Shown: positions 24,861-32,755 of the stretch, in pieces
How positions within the stretch are numbered: the first letter of the stretch is position 1
How the letters are laid out: every line of letters starts with the position of its first letter
Assembly (NCBI GenBank): GCA_910586655.1
Contig: CAJUIR010000005.1
Location: 1-64,000, forward strand
Direction: 5' to 3'
Length of the DNA: 64,000 nucleotides
Source of the DNA: an uncultured Christensenellaceae bacterium
Lineage (GTDB): Bacteria; Bacillota; Clostridia; Christensenellales; Borkfalkiaceae
The notes under the pieces: model-generated
What the model was told of the DNA's origin: nothing
Databases searched by the model: none
What the model saw: only the letters and a program-made list of their open reading frames with translations
Program-made: the position numbers and the translations under genes

Positions 24861-24888
24861 TTGACCTGTCATCGTTTTGTGGTATAAT
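24861..24888 (+). promoter_or_regulatory. Promoter of the alpha/beta hydrolase
   Basis: TTGACC (24861-24866) and TATAAT (24883-24888) are 16 bases apart, with an extended -10 TGG. Confidence 0.75.
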
Positions 24889-24908
24889 AGAACGGATTGG
24901 AGGATATT

Positions 24909-25793
24909 ATGGATTTTCAAAGTTTCGACGGAAAAACGATCTACGTACACGAATGGAAGTGCGCGCAAATGCCCAAAGGCGTGGTGCAGATCATACACGG
25001 TATGACCGAACACGCCGCGCGGTACGACGGTTTTGCGAAGATGCTGAATATGTTCGGCTATTACGTGGTTGCTGACGACCACCGCGGACACGGCAAGACC
25101 GATCCCGATTCGCTGGGTTATTGCAAAGGGAACATGTTTGAGGACACGGTGCGCGACGAGGGTGCGATCACCGATTATTATAAAGCAAAATTTCCCGACC
25201 TGAAATATTTCGTGTTCGGCTTTTCCTACGGTTCGTTTATCACGCAGAGTTACATCGGTAAATACGGCGACAAAATCGACGGTGCGGTCATCGGCGGAAG
25301 CAACATGAAAAAAGATTTTGAAGTGTCGCTCGGAGAGTTTGTCGCCGCGTTCAACTTAAAAAAGAACCCGGCGAAATTGATCGAAAAACTTTCGTTCGGC
25401 GCTTATGAAAAGAATTTCGAAGACAGAGAGTGGCTCAGCGCGAATCCCGAAAATAACGCCGCATACCGCAACGACCCGTTCTGCGGATTTACCTGTTCCT
25501 ACCGTTTTTATTACGATTTTTTCAGGGGCTTAAAAAAGTTATATACCAAAAAATACGCGCGTTCGGTTCCTCGGGATCTGCCGTTGTTGCTCGTTTCGGG
25601 CAAGGACGATCCCGTAGGGGAAATGGGCGAAGGAGTTAAAAACTTATACCGTTTCTATCAGGAAAAAGCGGGTGTCAAAGATATTTCGCTGACCTTGTTT
25701 GAAGGCTGCCGTCATGAGTTTTTAAACGAAAAGAACGGCGAAGAAAACGCGAAAGTCATTCTTGATTTTTTTGAAAAACACTGTCAAGCATAA
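24909..25793 (+). CDS. Alpha/beta hydrolase, lysophospholipase-like
   Basis: A 294-residue serine hydrolase of the monoacylglycerol lipase/lysophospholipase (Hydrolase_4) group, probably cytoplasmic. The oxyanion HG lies at 30-31, DDHRGHGKT at 56-64, and the nucleophile Ser106 in GFSYGS. The acid is probably the aspartate in SGKDDPVGEMG and the base the histidine in GCRHEFLNE near the end, the usual triad. GGAGG five bases upstream selects the ATG over an in-frame TTG at 24897. It is monocistronic. Confidence 0.87.
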   Translation: MDFQSFDGKTIYVHEWKCAQMPKGVVQIIHGMTEHAARYDGFAKMLNMFGYYVVADDHRGHGKTDPDSLGYCKGNMFEDTVRDEGAITDYYKAKFPDLKYFVFGFSYGSFITQSYIGKYGDKIDGAVIGGSNMKKDFEVSLGEFVAAFNLKKNPAKLIEKLSFGAYEKNFEDREWLSANPENNAAYRNDPFCGFTCSYRFYYDFFRGLKKLYTKKYARSVPRDLPLLLVSGKDDPVGEMGEGVKNLYRFYQEKAGVKDISLTLFEGCRHEFLNEKNGEENAKVILDFFEKHCQA

Positions 25794-25797
25794 AAAT

Positions 25798-25830
25798 AAA
25801 AAGCGGGTCGGTCACGGCTCGTTTTTATCT
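25798..25830 (+). terminator. Probable terminator of the hydrolase gene
   Basis: AAAAAGCGGG pairs with CTCGTTTTT with one bulge and one G-U pair; a T-rich tail follows. It lies just after the stop codon. Confidence 0.65.
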
Positions 25831-25913
25831 TTTTGTCAAATATTTTGATTCAGTATGAAACGGATTCGATTATATCCTCGGACGGAAAGAGATAAAACAA
25901 AAAAAGCAATCAA

Positions 25914-25942
25914 TAAAAAACCCTGCAAAAGCAGGGTTTTTC
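25914..25942. terminator. Terminator of the SecB-like gene, symmetrical
   Basis: AAAAACCCTGC-AAAA-GCAGGGTTTTT forms a perfect stem with A/T flanks, so it works on either strand. It lies 21 bases past the stop of the minus-strand SecB-like gene. Confidence 0.9.
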
Positions 25943-25963
25943 AAATAAGAAATAAAACCGTTT

Positions 25964-26413
25964 TCAGTTCACGACTTTGGGATCTACGCTCAGCGTATAA
26001 TTGCTGGGACTGCGGTCATCGGGGAACAGAGTCGAACCGGGGACGACGGGAAGCGTCAAAGGATTGATCAGCGCGTCCGCCGTAAGGTTGGTCACCGCCG
26101 CGCGCAAGTAGGGGAACATCGTTTCCGTTGCGTTGATGGCAAACGTACGCTTGTCTTCGTCGGTGGTCATGTTCTCCACTTCGAACACGCCGACAAAGCG
26201 CGCCGTCAGATTAAAAGGCTTGGGAGAATCGTCCTTGTGTTCGATCTTGCATTCCAAAACAACAATGTTGATTTTCGGGTTTTCGTTGGCTTGTCTGATC
26301 TGGCGGGAGAAGAAGGGTTTGATCTCGAATTTCATATCGGGAGTCGCCTTAATGGGATTTACCTTAAACGTCAATTCGTCCGCCGTAAGTGCTTTCAAAG
26401 AATAATCGATCAT
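25964..26413 (-). CDS. SecB-like chaperone
   Basis: A 149-residue protein of the SecB fold. The C-terminal half carries the recognisable pattern ATETMFPYLRAAVTNLTADA followed by INPLTLPVV, which in SecB forms the long helix and strand of the tetramer. In proteobacteria SecB delivers unfolded proteins to SecA; SecB-like proteins elsewhere act as solitary chaperones or stabilise toxin-antitoxin pairs. No toxin or antitoxin is adjacent, so a general or dedicated export role is possible but unproven. AGAGGTAA upstream supports the start. Confidence 0.75.
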   Translation of the reverse strand: MIDYSLKALTADELTFKVNPIKATPDMKFEIKPFFSRQIRQANENPKINIVVLECKIEHKDDSPKPFNLTARFVGVFEVENMTTDEDKRTFAINATETMFPYLRAAVTNLTADALINPLTLPVVPGSTLFPDDRSPSNYTLSVDPKVVN

Positions 26414-26442
26414 AATATTACCTCTTTTTTATAACTTGGAAT

Positions 26443-26471
26443 ATTGTAGCATATTTTCCGAAAATTGTCAA
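26443..26471 (-). promoter_or_regulatory. Promoter of the SecB-like gene
   Basis: On the minus strand TTGACA (26471-26466) and TACAAT (26448-26443) are separated by 17 bases, about 30 bases before the ATG. Confidence 0.82.
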
Positions 26472-26540
26472 TGCGCAAATTTATTTTTCACACGTTTTTC
26501 TTTTTGCGGTTTTTTAATCTAATTTGCGCAAACTGCAAAC

Positions 26541-27116
26541 ATGGAAATGACGGGGACGAAACATAAACCAAAACCGTATGTCAGCGCGAAATGGCGGCGG
26601 ATCCTTGCTTGCGTCGTGTTGTTTTTCTTGTTTTCCTTTCTCGGTTGGTGCTGGGAAAAATTTTACTTTTATCTCGTTTACGGAATCAATGCCGACCGCG
26701 GATTTCTCACGCTCCCATTTTGTACGGTGTACGGCAGCGCGTTGTTATTGATCCGAGCCGCGTTAAAACTTCCCGATCCCGAACGAACATATCCCCGAAA
26801 CATGTTCGGTTTTGTGTTCTACTGCGTCGCCGCTTCGCTGATTGCAACTGCGGTCGAACTTTCTACGGGATTATTTTTCGAGCAGATATTCGGTGTTTCG
26901 CTCTGGACGTACCGCGGTTTTTCGCACGTCTATCAGGACTACGTTTGCCTGAGCGTCAGCGTTGCTTGGGGCGCGCTGATCGGCATCTTTATGGCGGGCG
27001 TGTGGGCTCCGTTGGAGCGTTGGCTTTCAAAAATCCGTCCGACCGTTCTGTTCTGGGTCGGCGGAGTTTTAACGCTTTGCGTTGCGTTCGATTTTTTTCT
27101 TACGGCGTTTTTATGA
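26541..27116 (+). CDS. CmpB-type (PF06541-like) membrane protein
   Basis: A 191-residue membrane protein with about five hydrophobic segments. SFLGWCWEKFYFYLVYG followed by NADRGFLTLPFCTVYG, then a TAVELSTGLFFE segment and LWTY, are the hallmarks of the family labelled putative ABC-transporter type IV/CmpB. Despite that label no ATP-binding partner is known or present. There is no good Shine-Dalgarno sequence; two in-frame ATGs (26541 and 26547) are possible starts. Downstream lies the promoter of the YcxB-like gene. Confidence 0.72.
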   Translation: MEMTGTKHKPKPYVSAKWRRILACVVLFFLFSFLGWCWEKFYFYLVYGINADRGFLTLPFCTVYGSALLLIRAALKLPDPERTYPRNMFGFVFYCVAASLIATAVELSTGLFFEQIFGVSLWTYRGFSHVYQDYVCLSVSVAWGALIGIFMAGVWAPLERWLSKIRPTVLFWVGGVLTLCVAFDFFLTAFL

Positions 27117-27121
27117 AATCA

Positions 27122-27150
27122 TTGACAGGCATGTCCGAAAATGGTATAAT
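27122..27150 (+). promoter_or_regulatory. Consensus promoter of the YcxB-like gene
   Basis: TTGACA (27122-27127) and TATAAT (27145-27150), 17-base spacer, extended -10 TGG. Confidence 0.9.
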
Positions 27151-27167
27151 CCGTTTGGGAGACGGAT

Positions 27168-27704
27168 ATGTTTGAAAATGAAACCAAAATGAATGCGGAA
27201 ACGAATACGAGAGTCATGAAACGCATTCTGCAAAAATCCAGAATTTTAGTCGGCGTCATGGGCGCGTTGCTCCTTGCAATGGGGATCGCGTTGCTGATGA
27301 CGGAAATCTTCGTATGGAAAGAAGGGGATTACTTATTTAATATTTTCATGATCGTGTTCGGGACGATCCTCATCGTTTTCTGTTTTGCGCTGTCGCCGAT
27401 TTTGTCGCGCGCTTCCAAAAAGACGATGCGGGATCAAGAAACGGTCTTGCGCTATACCTTTCACGAAAACGAGTACCAACTCGTTACCGCGTTAAGCGAC
27501 GGAACGACGAGCCAAACGCAAGGCAACTATTTATCCTTTACAAAGGTTTGCGAATTCAAAGATATGTGGATTTTGTATCTTAATAAATCTTCTGTGTTCG
27601 CGGTATCGAAAGAGGGAATGATAACGGGAACGGAAGAAGAATTTACGCAATTTTTAAGGCAAAAATTCGGCGCGAAATACAAAGTGTGCTTCAATCGGAA
27701 ATAA
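27168..27704 (+). CDS. YcxB-like membrane protein
   Basis: A 178-residue protein with two adjacent transmembrane segments (about residues 25-45 and 58-80) and a soluble C-terminal domain of the YcxB type: LRYTFHENEYQLVTALSDGTT, SFTKVCEFKDMWILYLNKSSVFAVSKEG. The family has no known function. GGGAGA upstream supports the ATG at 27168, and another in-frame ATG lies seven codons later. It has its own promoter and terminator. Confidence 0.75.
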   Translation: MFENETKMNAETNTRVMKRILQKSRILVGVMGALLLAMGIALLMTEIFVWKEGDYLFNIFMIVFGTILIVFCFALSPILSRASKKTMRDQETVLRYTFHENEYQLVTALSDGTTSQTQGNYLSFTKVCEFKDMWILYLNKSSVFAVSKEGMITGTEEEFTQFLRQKFGAKYKVCFNRK

Positions 27705-27710
27705 ATGATT

Positions 27711-27745
27711 CCGCCTCTCCCGATTTCGGGAGGGGCGGATGTTTT
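27711..27745 (+). terminator. Terminator of the YcxB-like gene
   Basis: A 12-bp stem (27711-27722 with 27727-27738, one U-G pair) with an ATTT loop, followed by ATGTTTTAT. Confidence 0.85.
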
Positions 27746-27780
27746 ATAAGAAAATATTGTAAAAAATTTCCGTAAAAGTA

Positions 27781-27809
27781 TTGAAATTTTTTTGCATTTC
27801 GTGTACAAT
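27781..27809 (+). promoter_or_regulatory. Promoter of ppdK
   Basis: TTGAAA (27781-27786) and TACAAT (27804-27809) are 17 bases apart, leaving a leader of about 35 bases. Confidence 0.75.
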
Positions 27810-27850
27810 AACATTTGGTTAAAAACGAAATTCTTTAGGAGGAACTTTCT

Positions 27851-30496
27851 ATGGCAAAAAAATATTGTTACCTTTTTACCGAAGGTAACGCATCAATGAG
27901 AGAAATTCTCGGCGGCAAGGGTGCAAACCTTGCGGAGATGACCAATATCGGTCTGCCTGTTCCGCAGGGCTTCACGATTTCCACCGAGGCCTGCACGCAG
28001 TATTACGAAGACGGCAGACAGATCAATCCGTCCATTCAGGCTGAAATTATGGACTACATCGACAAGATGGAACAGATCACAGGCAAAAAGTTCGGCGATA
28101 AGGAGAATCCCCTTCTCGTTTCCGTCCGTTCGGGCGCGCGCGCTTCCATGCCCGGCATGATGGACACTATCCTCAACCTCGGCTTGAACGAAGAAGTGGT
28201 GGAAACCATTGCAAAGAAATCGGGCAATCCCCGCTGGGCATACGACTGTTACAGAAGATTCATTCAGATGTTCTCTGATGTCGTCATGGAAGTCGGTAAA
28301 AAATATTTCGAAAAACTCATCGACGAGATGAAAGAAAAGAAAGGCGTTACGCAGGACGTGGAACTTACCGCGGACGATCTGAAAACGCTTGCGAACCAAT
28401 TTAAAGCAGAGTATAAAAAACAACTCGGCAAAGAATTTCCTTCCGATCCCAAACAGCAACTGTTCGAGGCGGTCAAAGCGGTGTTCCGTTCTTGGGACAA
28501 CCCCCGTGCGAATATCTACCGTATGGATCACGACATCCCTTATTCGTGGGGTACCGCGGTCAACGTACAGATGATGGCGTTCGGCAACATGGGCGACAAC
28601 TGCGGTACGGGCGTTGCGTTCACGCGCAATCCCGCTACGGGCGAAAAAGGACTGATGGGCGAATTCCTTACCAACGCGCAGGGCGAAGACGTCGTTGCGG
28701 GTGTACGTACGCCCATGCCCATTGCGAAAATGGCGGAAGTATTCCCCGAAGTATACAAGCAATTCCAAGAAGTATGCAAGACGCTGGAAAATCATTACCG
28801 CGATATGCAGGACATGGAATTCACCGTAGAGAACGAAAAACTTTACATGCTCCAAACCCGTAACGGAAAACGGACCGCGGCGGCGGCGATCAAAATCGCT
28901 TGCGATCTGATCGACGAAGGCATGATTACCGAACAGGAAGCGCTGATGCAGATCGATGCGAAATCGCTTGACATGCTCTTGCACCCTCAGTTCGACCCCA
29001 AGGCTTTGAAAGAAGCAGACAAGAAGAACGTCGTAGGCAAAGGGATCGCGGCATCCCCCGGCGCGGCGGCAGGTTCCATCGTATTCACTGCCGAAGATGC
29101 GGTCATCGAAGGCAAGAAGGGAAAGAAGGTCGTTCTCGTCCGTCTTGAAACCTCTCCCGAAGATATCGAAGGTATGAAGTATGCGCAGGGAATTCTCACG
29201 GTGCGCGGCGGCCAGACGTCGCATGCGGCAGTCGTTGCGCGCGGCATGGGTACCTGCTGCGTATCCGGTTGCGGCGACATCAAAATGCACGAGGAAGAAA
29301 AATATTTCGAACTCGCAGGAAAAGTATATCACGAAGGCGACGGCATTTCGCTCGACGGTTCGACGGGTAACATTTACGATTGCCTGATCCCTACCGTTCC
29401 CGCAGATCCCAACAGCGGCTATTTCGGACGCATTATGGAACTTGCCGACAAATATAAAGCGCTCGGCGTTCGTACCAATGCGGACACGCCTGCGGACGCG
29501 AAACAGGCGGCGGCGTTCGGCGCGCAGGGAATCGGTCTTTGCCGTACCGAGCACATGTTCTTCGATCCCGCAAGAATCGGCGCGTTCCGCGAAATGATTT
29601 GTTCGGATACGGTCGAGGAGAGAGAAGCGGCGCTTGCCAAAATCGAACCCATGCAACAGGCAGACTTTGAAGGTCTGTTCGAAGCGCTCGGCGGATATCC
29701 CGTAACCATCCGTTTCCTCGATCCTCCTCTTCACGAGTTCGTTCCCACAACCGAGGAAGATATCGCAACCCTTGCAAAGGTACAGGGTAAGACCGTAGCG
29801 CAGATCAAGCAGATCATTTCCGATTTGCACGAGTTCAACCCCATGATGGGACACCGCGGCTGCCGTCTGTGCGTTACTTATCCCGAAATTGCCGTAATGC
29901 AGACCAAGGCTGTCATCAAAGCGGCGATCGCGGTACAGAAGAAACATAAAGGCTGGAACATCGTTCCCGAAATCATGATCCCTCTCACGGGCGAAGTAAA
30001 AGAATTGAAGTATGTGAAAGACGTTGTTGTTAAGACGGCGGACGAAGTGATCAAGGCTGCGAAAGCGAATCTCAAATACGAAGTCGGCACCATGATCGAA
30101 ATTCCCCGCGCCGCGCTTACCGCAGACGAGATCGCAAAAGAAGCGGAATTCTTCTGTTTCGGCACCAACGACTTGACGCAGATGACCTTCGGATTCTCGC
30201 GCGACGATGCCGGCAAGTTCCTTCCTTCGTACTACTCCAATAAGATTTACGAAAGCGATCCGTTTGCCCGTCTCGATACGATCGGCGTTGGTAAACTGAT
30301 GGATATGGCGGTTACTCTCGGGAAAAAGACCCGTCCCGAAATGCATTGCGGAATCTGCGGCGAACACGGCGGCGATCCTTCGTCCATCGAGTTCTGCCAC
30401 AAGATCGGGCTTTCCTATGTTTCCTGTTCGCCTTACCGCGTGCCCATTGCACGTCTTGCGGCGGCTCAGGCGAATATCAAAAACCCTCGCAAATAA
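27851..30496 (+). CDS. ppdK: Pyruvate, phosphate dikinase
   Basis: PPDK interconverts pyruvate, ATP and phosphate with phosphoenolpyruvate, AMP and pyrophosphate. In anaerobes it often works in glycolysis with pyrophosphate or in gluconeogenesis. The 881-residue protein has the ATP-grasp N-terminal domain (GGKGANLAEMTNIGLPVPQGF), the swivelling phosphohistidine His458 in GGQTSHAAVVARG, and the PEP-binding barrel with catalytic Cys833 in MHCGICGEHGGDP. Length matches the Clostridium symbiosum enzyme. TAGGAGGAAC supports the start. It is monocistronic. Confidence 0.97.
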   Translation: MAKKYCYLFTEGNASMREILGGKGANLAEMTNIGLPVPQGFTISTEACTQYYEDGRQINPSIQAEIMDYIDKMEQITGKKFGDKENPLLVSVRSGARASMPGMMDTILNLGLNEEVVETIAKKSGNPRWAYDCYRRFIQMFSDVVMEVGKKYFEKLIDEMKEKKGVTQDVELTADDLKTLANQFKAEYKKQLGKEFPSDPKQQLFEAVKAVFRSWDNPRANIYRMDHDIPYSWGTAVNVQMMAFGNMGDNCGTGVAFTRNPATGEKGLMGEFLTNAQGEDVVAGVRTPMPIAKMAEVFPEVYKQFQEVCKTLENHYRDMQDMEFTVENEKLYMLQTRNGKRTAAAAIKIACDLIDEGMITEQEALMQIDAKSLDMLLHPQFDPKALKEADKKNVVGKGIAASPGAAAGSIVFTAEDAVIEGKKGKKVVLVRLETSPEDIEGMKYAQGILTVRGGQTSHAAVVARGMGTCCVSGCGDIKMHEEEKYFELAGKVYHEGDGISLDGSTGNIYDCLIPTVPADPNSGYFGRIMELADKYKALGVRTNADTPADAKQAAAFGAQGIGLCRTEHMFFDPARIGAFREMICSDTVEEREAALAKIEPMQQADFEGLFEALGGYPVTIRFLDPPLHEFVPTTEEDIATLAKVQGKTVAQIKQIISDLHEFNPMMGHRGCRLCVTYPEIAVMQTKAVIKAAIAVQKKHKGWNIVPEIMIPLTGEVKELKYVKDVVVKTADEVIKAAKANLKYEVGTMIEIPRAALTADEIAKEAEFFCFGTNDLTQMTFGFSRDDAGKFLPSYYSNKIYESDPFARLDTIGVGKLMDMAVTLGKKTRPEMHCGICGEHGGDPSSIEFCHKIGLSYVSCSPYRVPIARLAAAQANIKNPRK

Positions 30497-30507
30497 ATTC
30501 AATTAAG

Positions 30508-30536
30508 AAAAGGCGGCATAAATTTTGCCGCCTTTT
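30508..30536 (+). terminator. Terminator of ppdK
   Basis: AAAAGGCGGCA (30508-30518) pairs with TGCCGCCTTTT (30526-30536) around a 7-base loop. It lies 11 bases after the stop. Confidence 0.9.
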
Positions 30537-30538
30537 GA

Positions 30539-30829
30539 ATTATCGGGATTGTATTTGCTTCATTGATTGCAGTTTTTATAATTGTTGCTTGCATTGTTTT
30601 CAAAACGAAAATACCGACTTGTGATAGTGATGGTATTTATGGTGACATATATAACAGTGAATTATACGCCACGGAATATGCTTTATTCACCGCTTACGTG
30701 TCTACGGCGGTAACGATCGGCGTATCTGCGCTGCTTGCTTTTGTTTCTTCGCTACTGCTCGGAAGATTGAAGAATCAAGAAAAACCGGAACAAACCGAAC
30801 AGACAAGTTCCCAAGCGGAAGTAAAATAA
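30539..30829 (+). pseudogene. Small membrane protein gene lacking its 5' end
   Basis: The frame is open from 30539 (after a TGA at 30536) and encodes IIGIVFASLIAVFIIVAC, a transmembrane segment, then a short external loop, a second segment (TAVTIGVSALLAFVSSLLLG) and a hydrophilic tail. No ATG or GTG precedes the first segment, and the only candidate start, TTG at 30563, cuts through it and has no ribosome binding site. The frame begins right where the ppdK terminator ends, which suggests the 5' end of the gene was lost at this junction. I do not recognise the family. Confidence 0.5.
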
Positions 30830-30832
30830 AAA

Positions 30833-30870
30833 ATAAAAAAGAGGCTTGCAACAATGCAAGTCTCTTTTTT
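30833..30870. terminator. Bidirectional terminator
   Basis: AAAAAAGAGGCTTGCA pairs with TGCAAGTCTCTTTTTT around ACAA with one G-U pair. It serves both the remnant at 30539 and the convergent SDR gene. Confidence 0.9.
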
Positions 30871-30872
30871 CA

Positions 30873-31610
30873 TTAAGTCATTGCCGCGCCGTCTACTTTG
30901 AGCACCGTTCCCGTTACGTAAGACGCCTTATCGCTTGCAAGATAGACGAAGGCTTCGGCAACGTCGTCGGGTTCGCCCACGCGTCCCAAAGGAATTCCTG
31001 CGGAAATTCTTGCCACCGTGTCGGCAGGGAGCGCCGCCACCATGTCCGTTTTGGTAACGCCGGGGGCGACTGCGTTGACGCGGATGCCGTCTTTAGCAAG
31101 TTCGCGCGCCAACGATTTCGTCAATCCGTTTACCGCAAATTTCGTGGCGGGGTACGCGCATCCAGAGGGCTGTCCGTATTCCGAAACCATGGAACTGGTA
31201 TTCAGGATCACGCCGCAGCCCTGTTCGCGCATGATCCGCGCCGCTGCCTGCGAGCAGATGAAAACCGCTTTCACGTTGAGATCCAAAACCTTACTGAATT
31301 CTTCCGGTGTATAATCGTACAGTTTGGTTGCGGACGACACGCCGGCATTGTTGACAAGAACGTCCAGACTTCCGAATTTTTCTTTTACGGAAAGAAACGC
31401 TTTTTCCACTGCCGCGGGATCGCATAAATCGGGGCAGATTCCCATAACGCGGTTTTTGTATTCTTTCAAACCGTCGAGCGCTTTTTCCACCGTTTCCTGT
31501 TTCGATCCGGCAATAGCGACGAAAGCGCCTTGTTCCAGATATTTCTTTGCGATCGCGAGCCCGATGCCTCTCGTTCCGCCCGTGATCACCGCAGTTTTAT
31601 TTTTTAACAT
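30873..31610 (-). CDS. Short-chain dehydrogenase, 3-oxoacyl-ACP reductase-like
   Basis: A 245-residue Rossmann-fold oxidoreductase of the FabG-like classical SDR group. The cofactor loop TGGTRGIG lies at 10-17, NNAG at 87-90, and the catalytic Ser139/140, Tyr153 and Lys157 (YPATK) are present. The basic residue after the glycine loop suggests NADPH. Substrate is unknown, since no fatty-acid genes are near. AAAGGAGAAAC upstream selects 31610 over an in-frame ATG at 31658, which overlaps the promoter. Confidence 0.88.
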   Translation of the reverse strand: MLKNKTAVITGGTRGIGLAIAKKYLEQGAFVAIAGSKQETVEKALDGLKEYKNRVMGICPDLCDPAAVEKAFLSVKEKFGSLDVLVNNAGVSSATKLYDYTPEEFSKVLDLNVKAVFICSQAAARIMREQGCGVILNTSSMVSEYGQPSGCAYPATKFAVNGLTKSLARELAKDGIRVNAVAPGVTKTDMVAALPADTVARISAGIPLGRVGEPDDVAEAFVYLASDKASYVTGTVLKVDGAAMT

Positions 31611-31629
31611 AATGTTTCTCCTTTGCAAC

Positions 31630-31658
31630 AGTATAGCGGAATTATATCGAGTTGTCAA
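31630..31658 (-). promoter_or_regulatory. Promoter of the SDR gene
   Basis: On the minus strand TTGACA (31658-31653) and TATACT (31635-31630) are separated by 17 bases. Confidence 0.85.
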
Positions 31659-31694
31659 CAGAAGATTTCTGCCGATGAAACGCAGTTTGTTTCG

Positions 31695-31723
31695 TTGACA
31701 AACAAAAAGAAACAGGATATAAT
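31695..31723 (+). promoter_or_regulatory. Consensus promoter of nadA
   Basis: TTGACA (31695-31700) and TATAAT (31718-31723) with 17 bases between. The leader of about 40 bases contains a hairpin, CGAAGG (31735-31740) with CCTTCG (31752-31757), just ahead of the ribosome binding site. Confidence 0.88.
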
Positions 31724-31770
31724 ATTTTTGATTCCGAAGGTGGGAAGTCTTCCTTCGTTTCAGGACAACT

Positions 31771-32685
31771 ATGACGATACTCGAAATGCAGAAGGAAATT
31801 CTGCGCTTAAAAAAACAACGGAATATCCTTGTGCTTGCGCATTCTTATCAGCGCAGGGAAGTTGTGGAAGTTGCCGACTACACGGGCGATTCCTATGCTT
31901 TGGCGCGGTATGTGCAAAATGCAACCGCCGAAAACGTTGTCATGTGCGGCGTCCGCTTTATGGCGGAAACGGTGAAAATCCTTTCTCCAGAAAAAAAAGT
32001 GTACTTATCGCATGCGGAGGCAGGATGTCCTATGGCGGAACAACTCGATCCCGAATTGCTGATTTCTTTAAAACAACAATATCCGTCTGCGGCGGTTGCG
32101 GCGTATATCAATACGACGGCAGAATTGAAAACGCTTTGCGACGTCTGCGTAACGTCTTCTTCCGCGGAACGGATTTTATCCAAACTTCCGCAAAAAGAAA
32201 TTCTCTTTATTCCCGACATCAATCTCGGGAGATATATCGAGAGCAAACTGCCCGAAAAAAAGTTTCATTTCATTCAGGGCGGATGTCCTACCCACGTCCG
32301 CGCGACGGCGCAGGACGTTGCACGCATGCGCGAACTGCATCCCGACGCGCTCTTTCTCGTTCATCCCGAATGTCGGTTCGAAGTGGTGCAGAAAGCGGAC
32401 TACGTCGGTTCGACGAGCGGGATTATGGACTACGCAAAACAGTCTGCGGCAACCGAGTTTATCATCGGAACGGACAATTCCATTGCCGAACATTTGCAGT
32501 ACGAATGTCCGCAGAAAAAATTCTATCCGCTTTCCAAAGATCTGGTTTGTCATAATATGAAACTGACAACGCTGCCCGACGTATTAAACTGCTGCGCGGG
32601 CGAAGGGGAGGAAATAATGCTTTCCGAAGAAGTGCGGCTTGCCGCGAAAAAGTGTATCGACCGCATGATCGAATTGGGCGGTTAA
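31771..32685 (+). CDS. nadA: Quinolinate synthase
   Basis: NadA condenses iminoaspartate with dihydroxyacetone phosphate to quinolinate for de novo NAD synthesis, using a [4Fe-4S] cluster. The 304-residue protein has the probable cluster cysteines Cys86, Cys172 (QGGCPTH) and Cys260, with the family spacing of about 87 residues, plus LAHSYQRREV at 22-31 and STSGIMDYA. The usual partners nadB and nadC are not adjacent, so they must lie elsewhere or be replaced. AGGA seven bases upstream supports the start. Confidence 0.94.
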   Translation: MTILEMQKEILRLKKQRNILVLAHSYQRREVVEVADYTGDSYALARYVQNATAENVVMCGVRFMAETVKILSPEKKVYLSHAEAGCPMAEQLDPELLISLKQQYPSAAVAAYINTTAELKTLCDVCVTSSSAERILSKLPQKEILFIPDINLGRYIESKLPEKKFHFIQGGCPTHVRATAQDVARMRELHPDALFLVHPECRFEVVQKADYVGSTSGIMDYAKQSAATEFIIGTDNSIAEHLQYECPQKKFYPLSKDLVCHNMKLTTLPDVLNCCAGEGEEIMLSEEVRLAAKKCIDRMIELGG

Positions 32686-32718
32686 GGATACATTGTTGTA
32701 TTTAAAAACAATGAAAGC

Positions 32719-32755
32719 AAAAGCCGCCGCGCAGGAATGCGCGGCGGCTTTTTTT
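32719..32755. terminator. Strong bidirectional terminator
   Basis: AGCCGCCGCGC (32722-32732) pairs with GCGCGGCGGCT (32739-32749), followed by seven Ts. On the other strand a T-containing tail serves the ATPase gene, whose stop is at 32756. Confidence 0.93.

Noticed and set aside
25855..26067. A 70-codon frame after the hydrolase gene
   Set aside because: It runs through a strong terminator into the antisense of the SecB-like gene.
27893..30502. An 869-codon open frame antisense to ppdK
   Set aside because: It mirrors the codon structure of ppdK, has no family resemblance or ribosome binding site, and ppdK itself is unmistakable.
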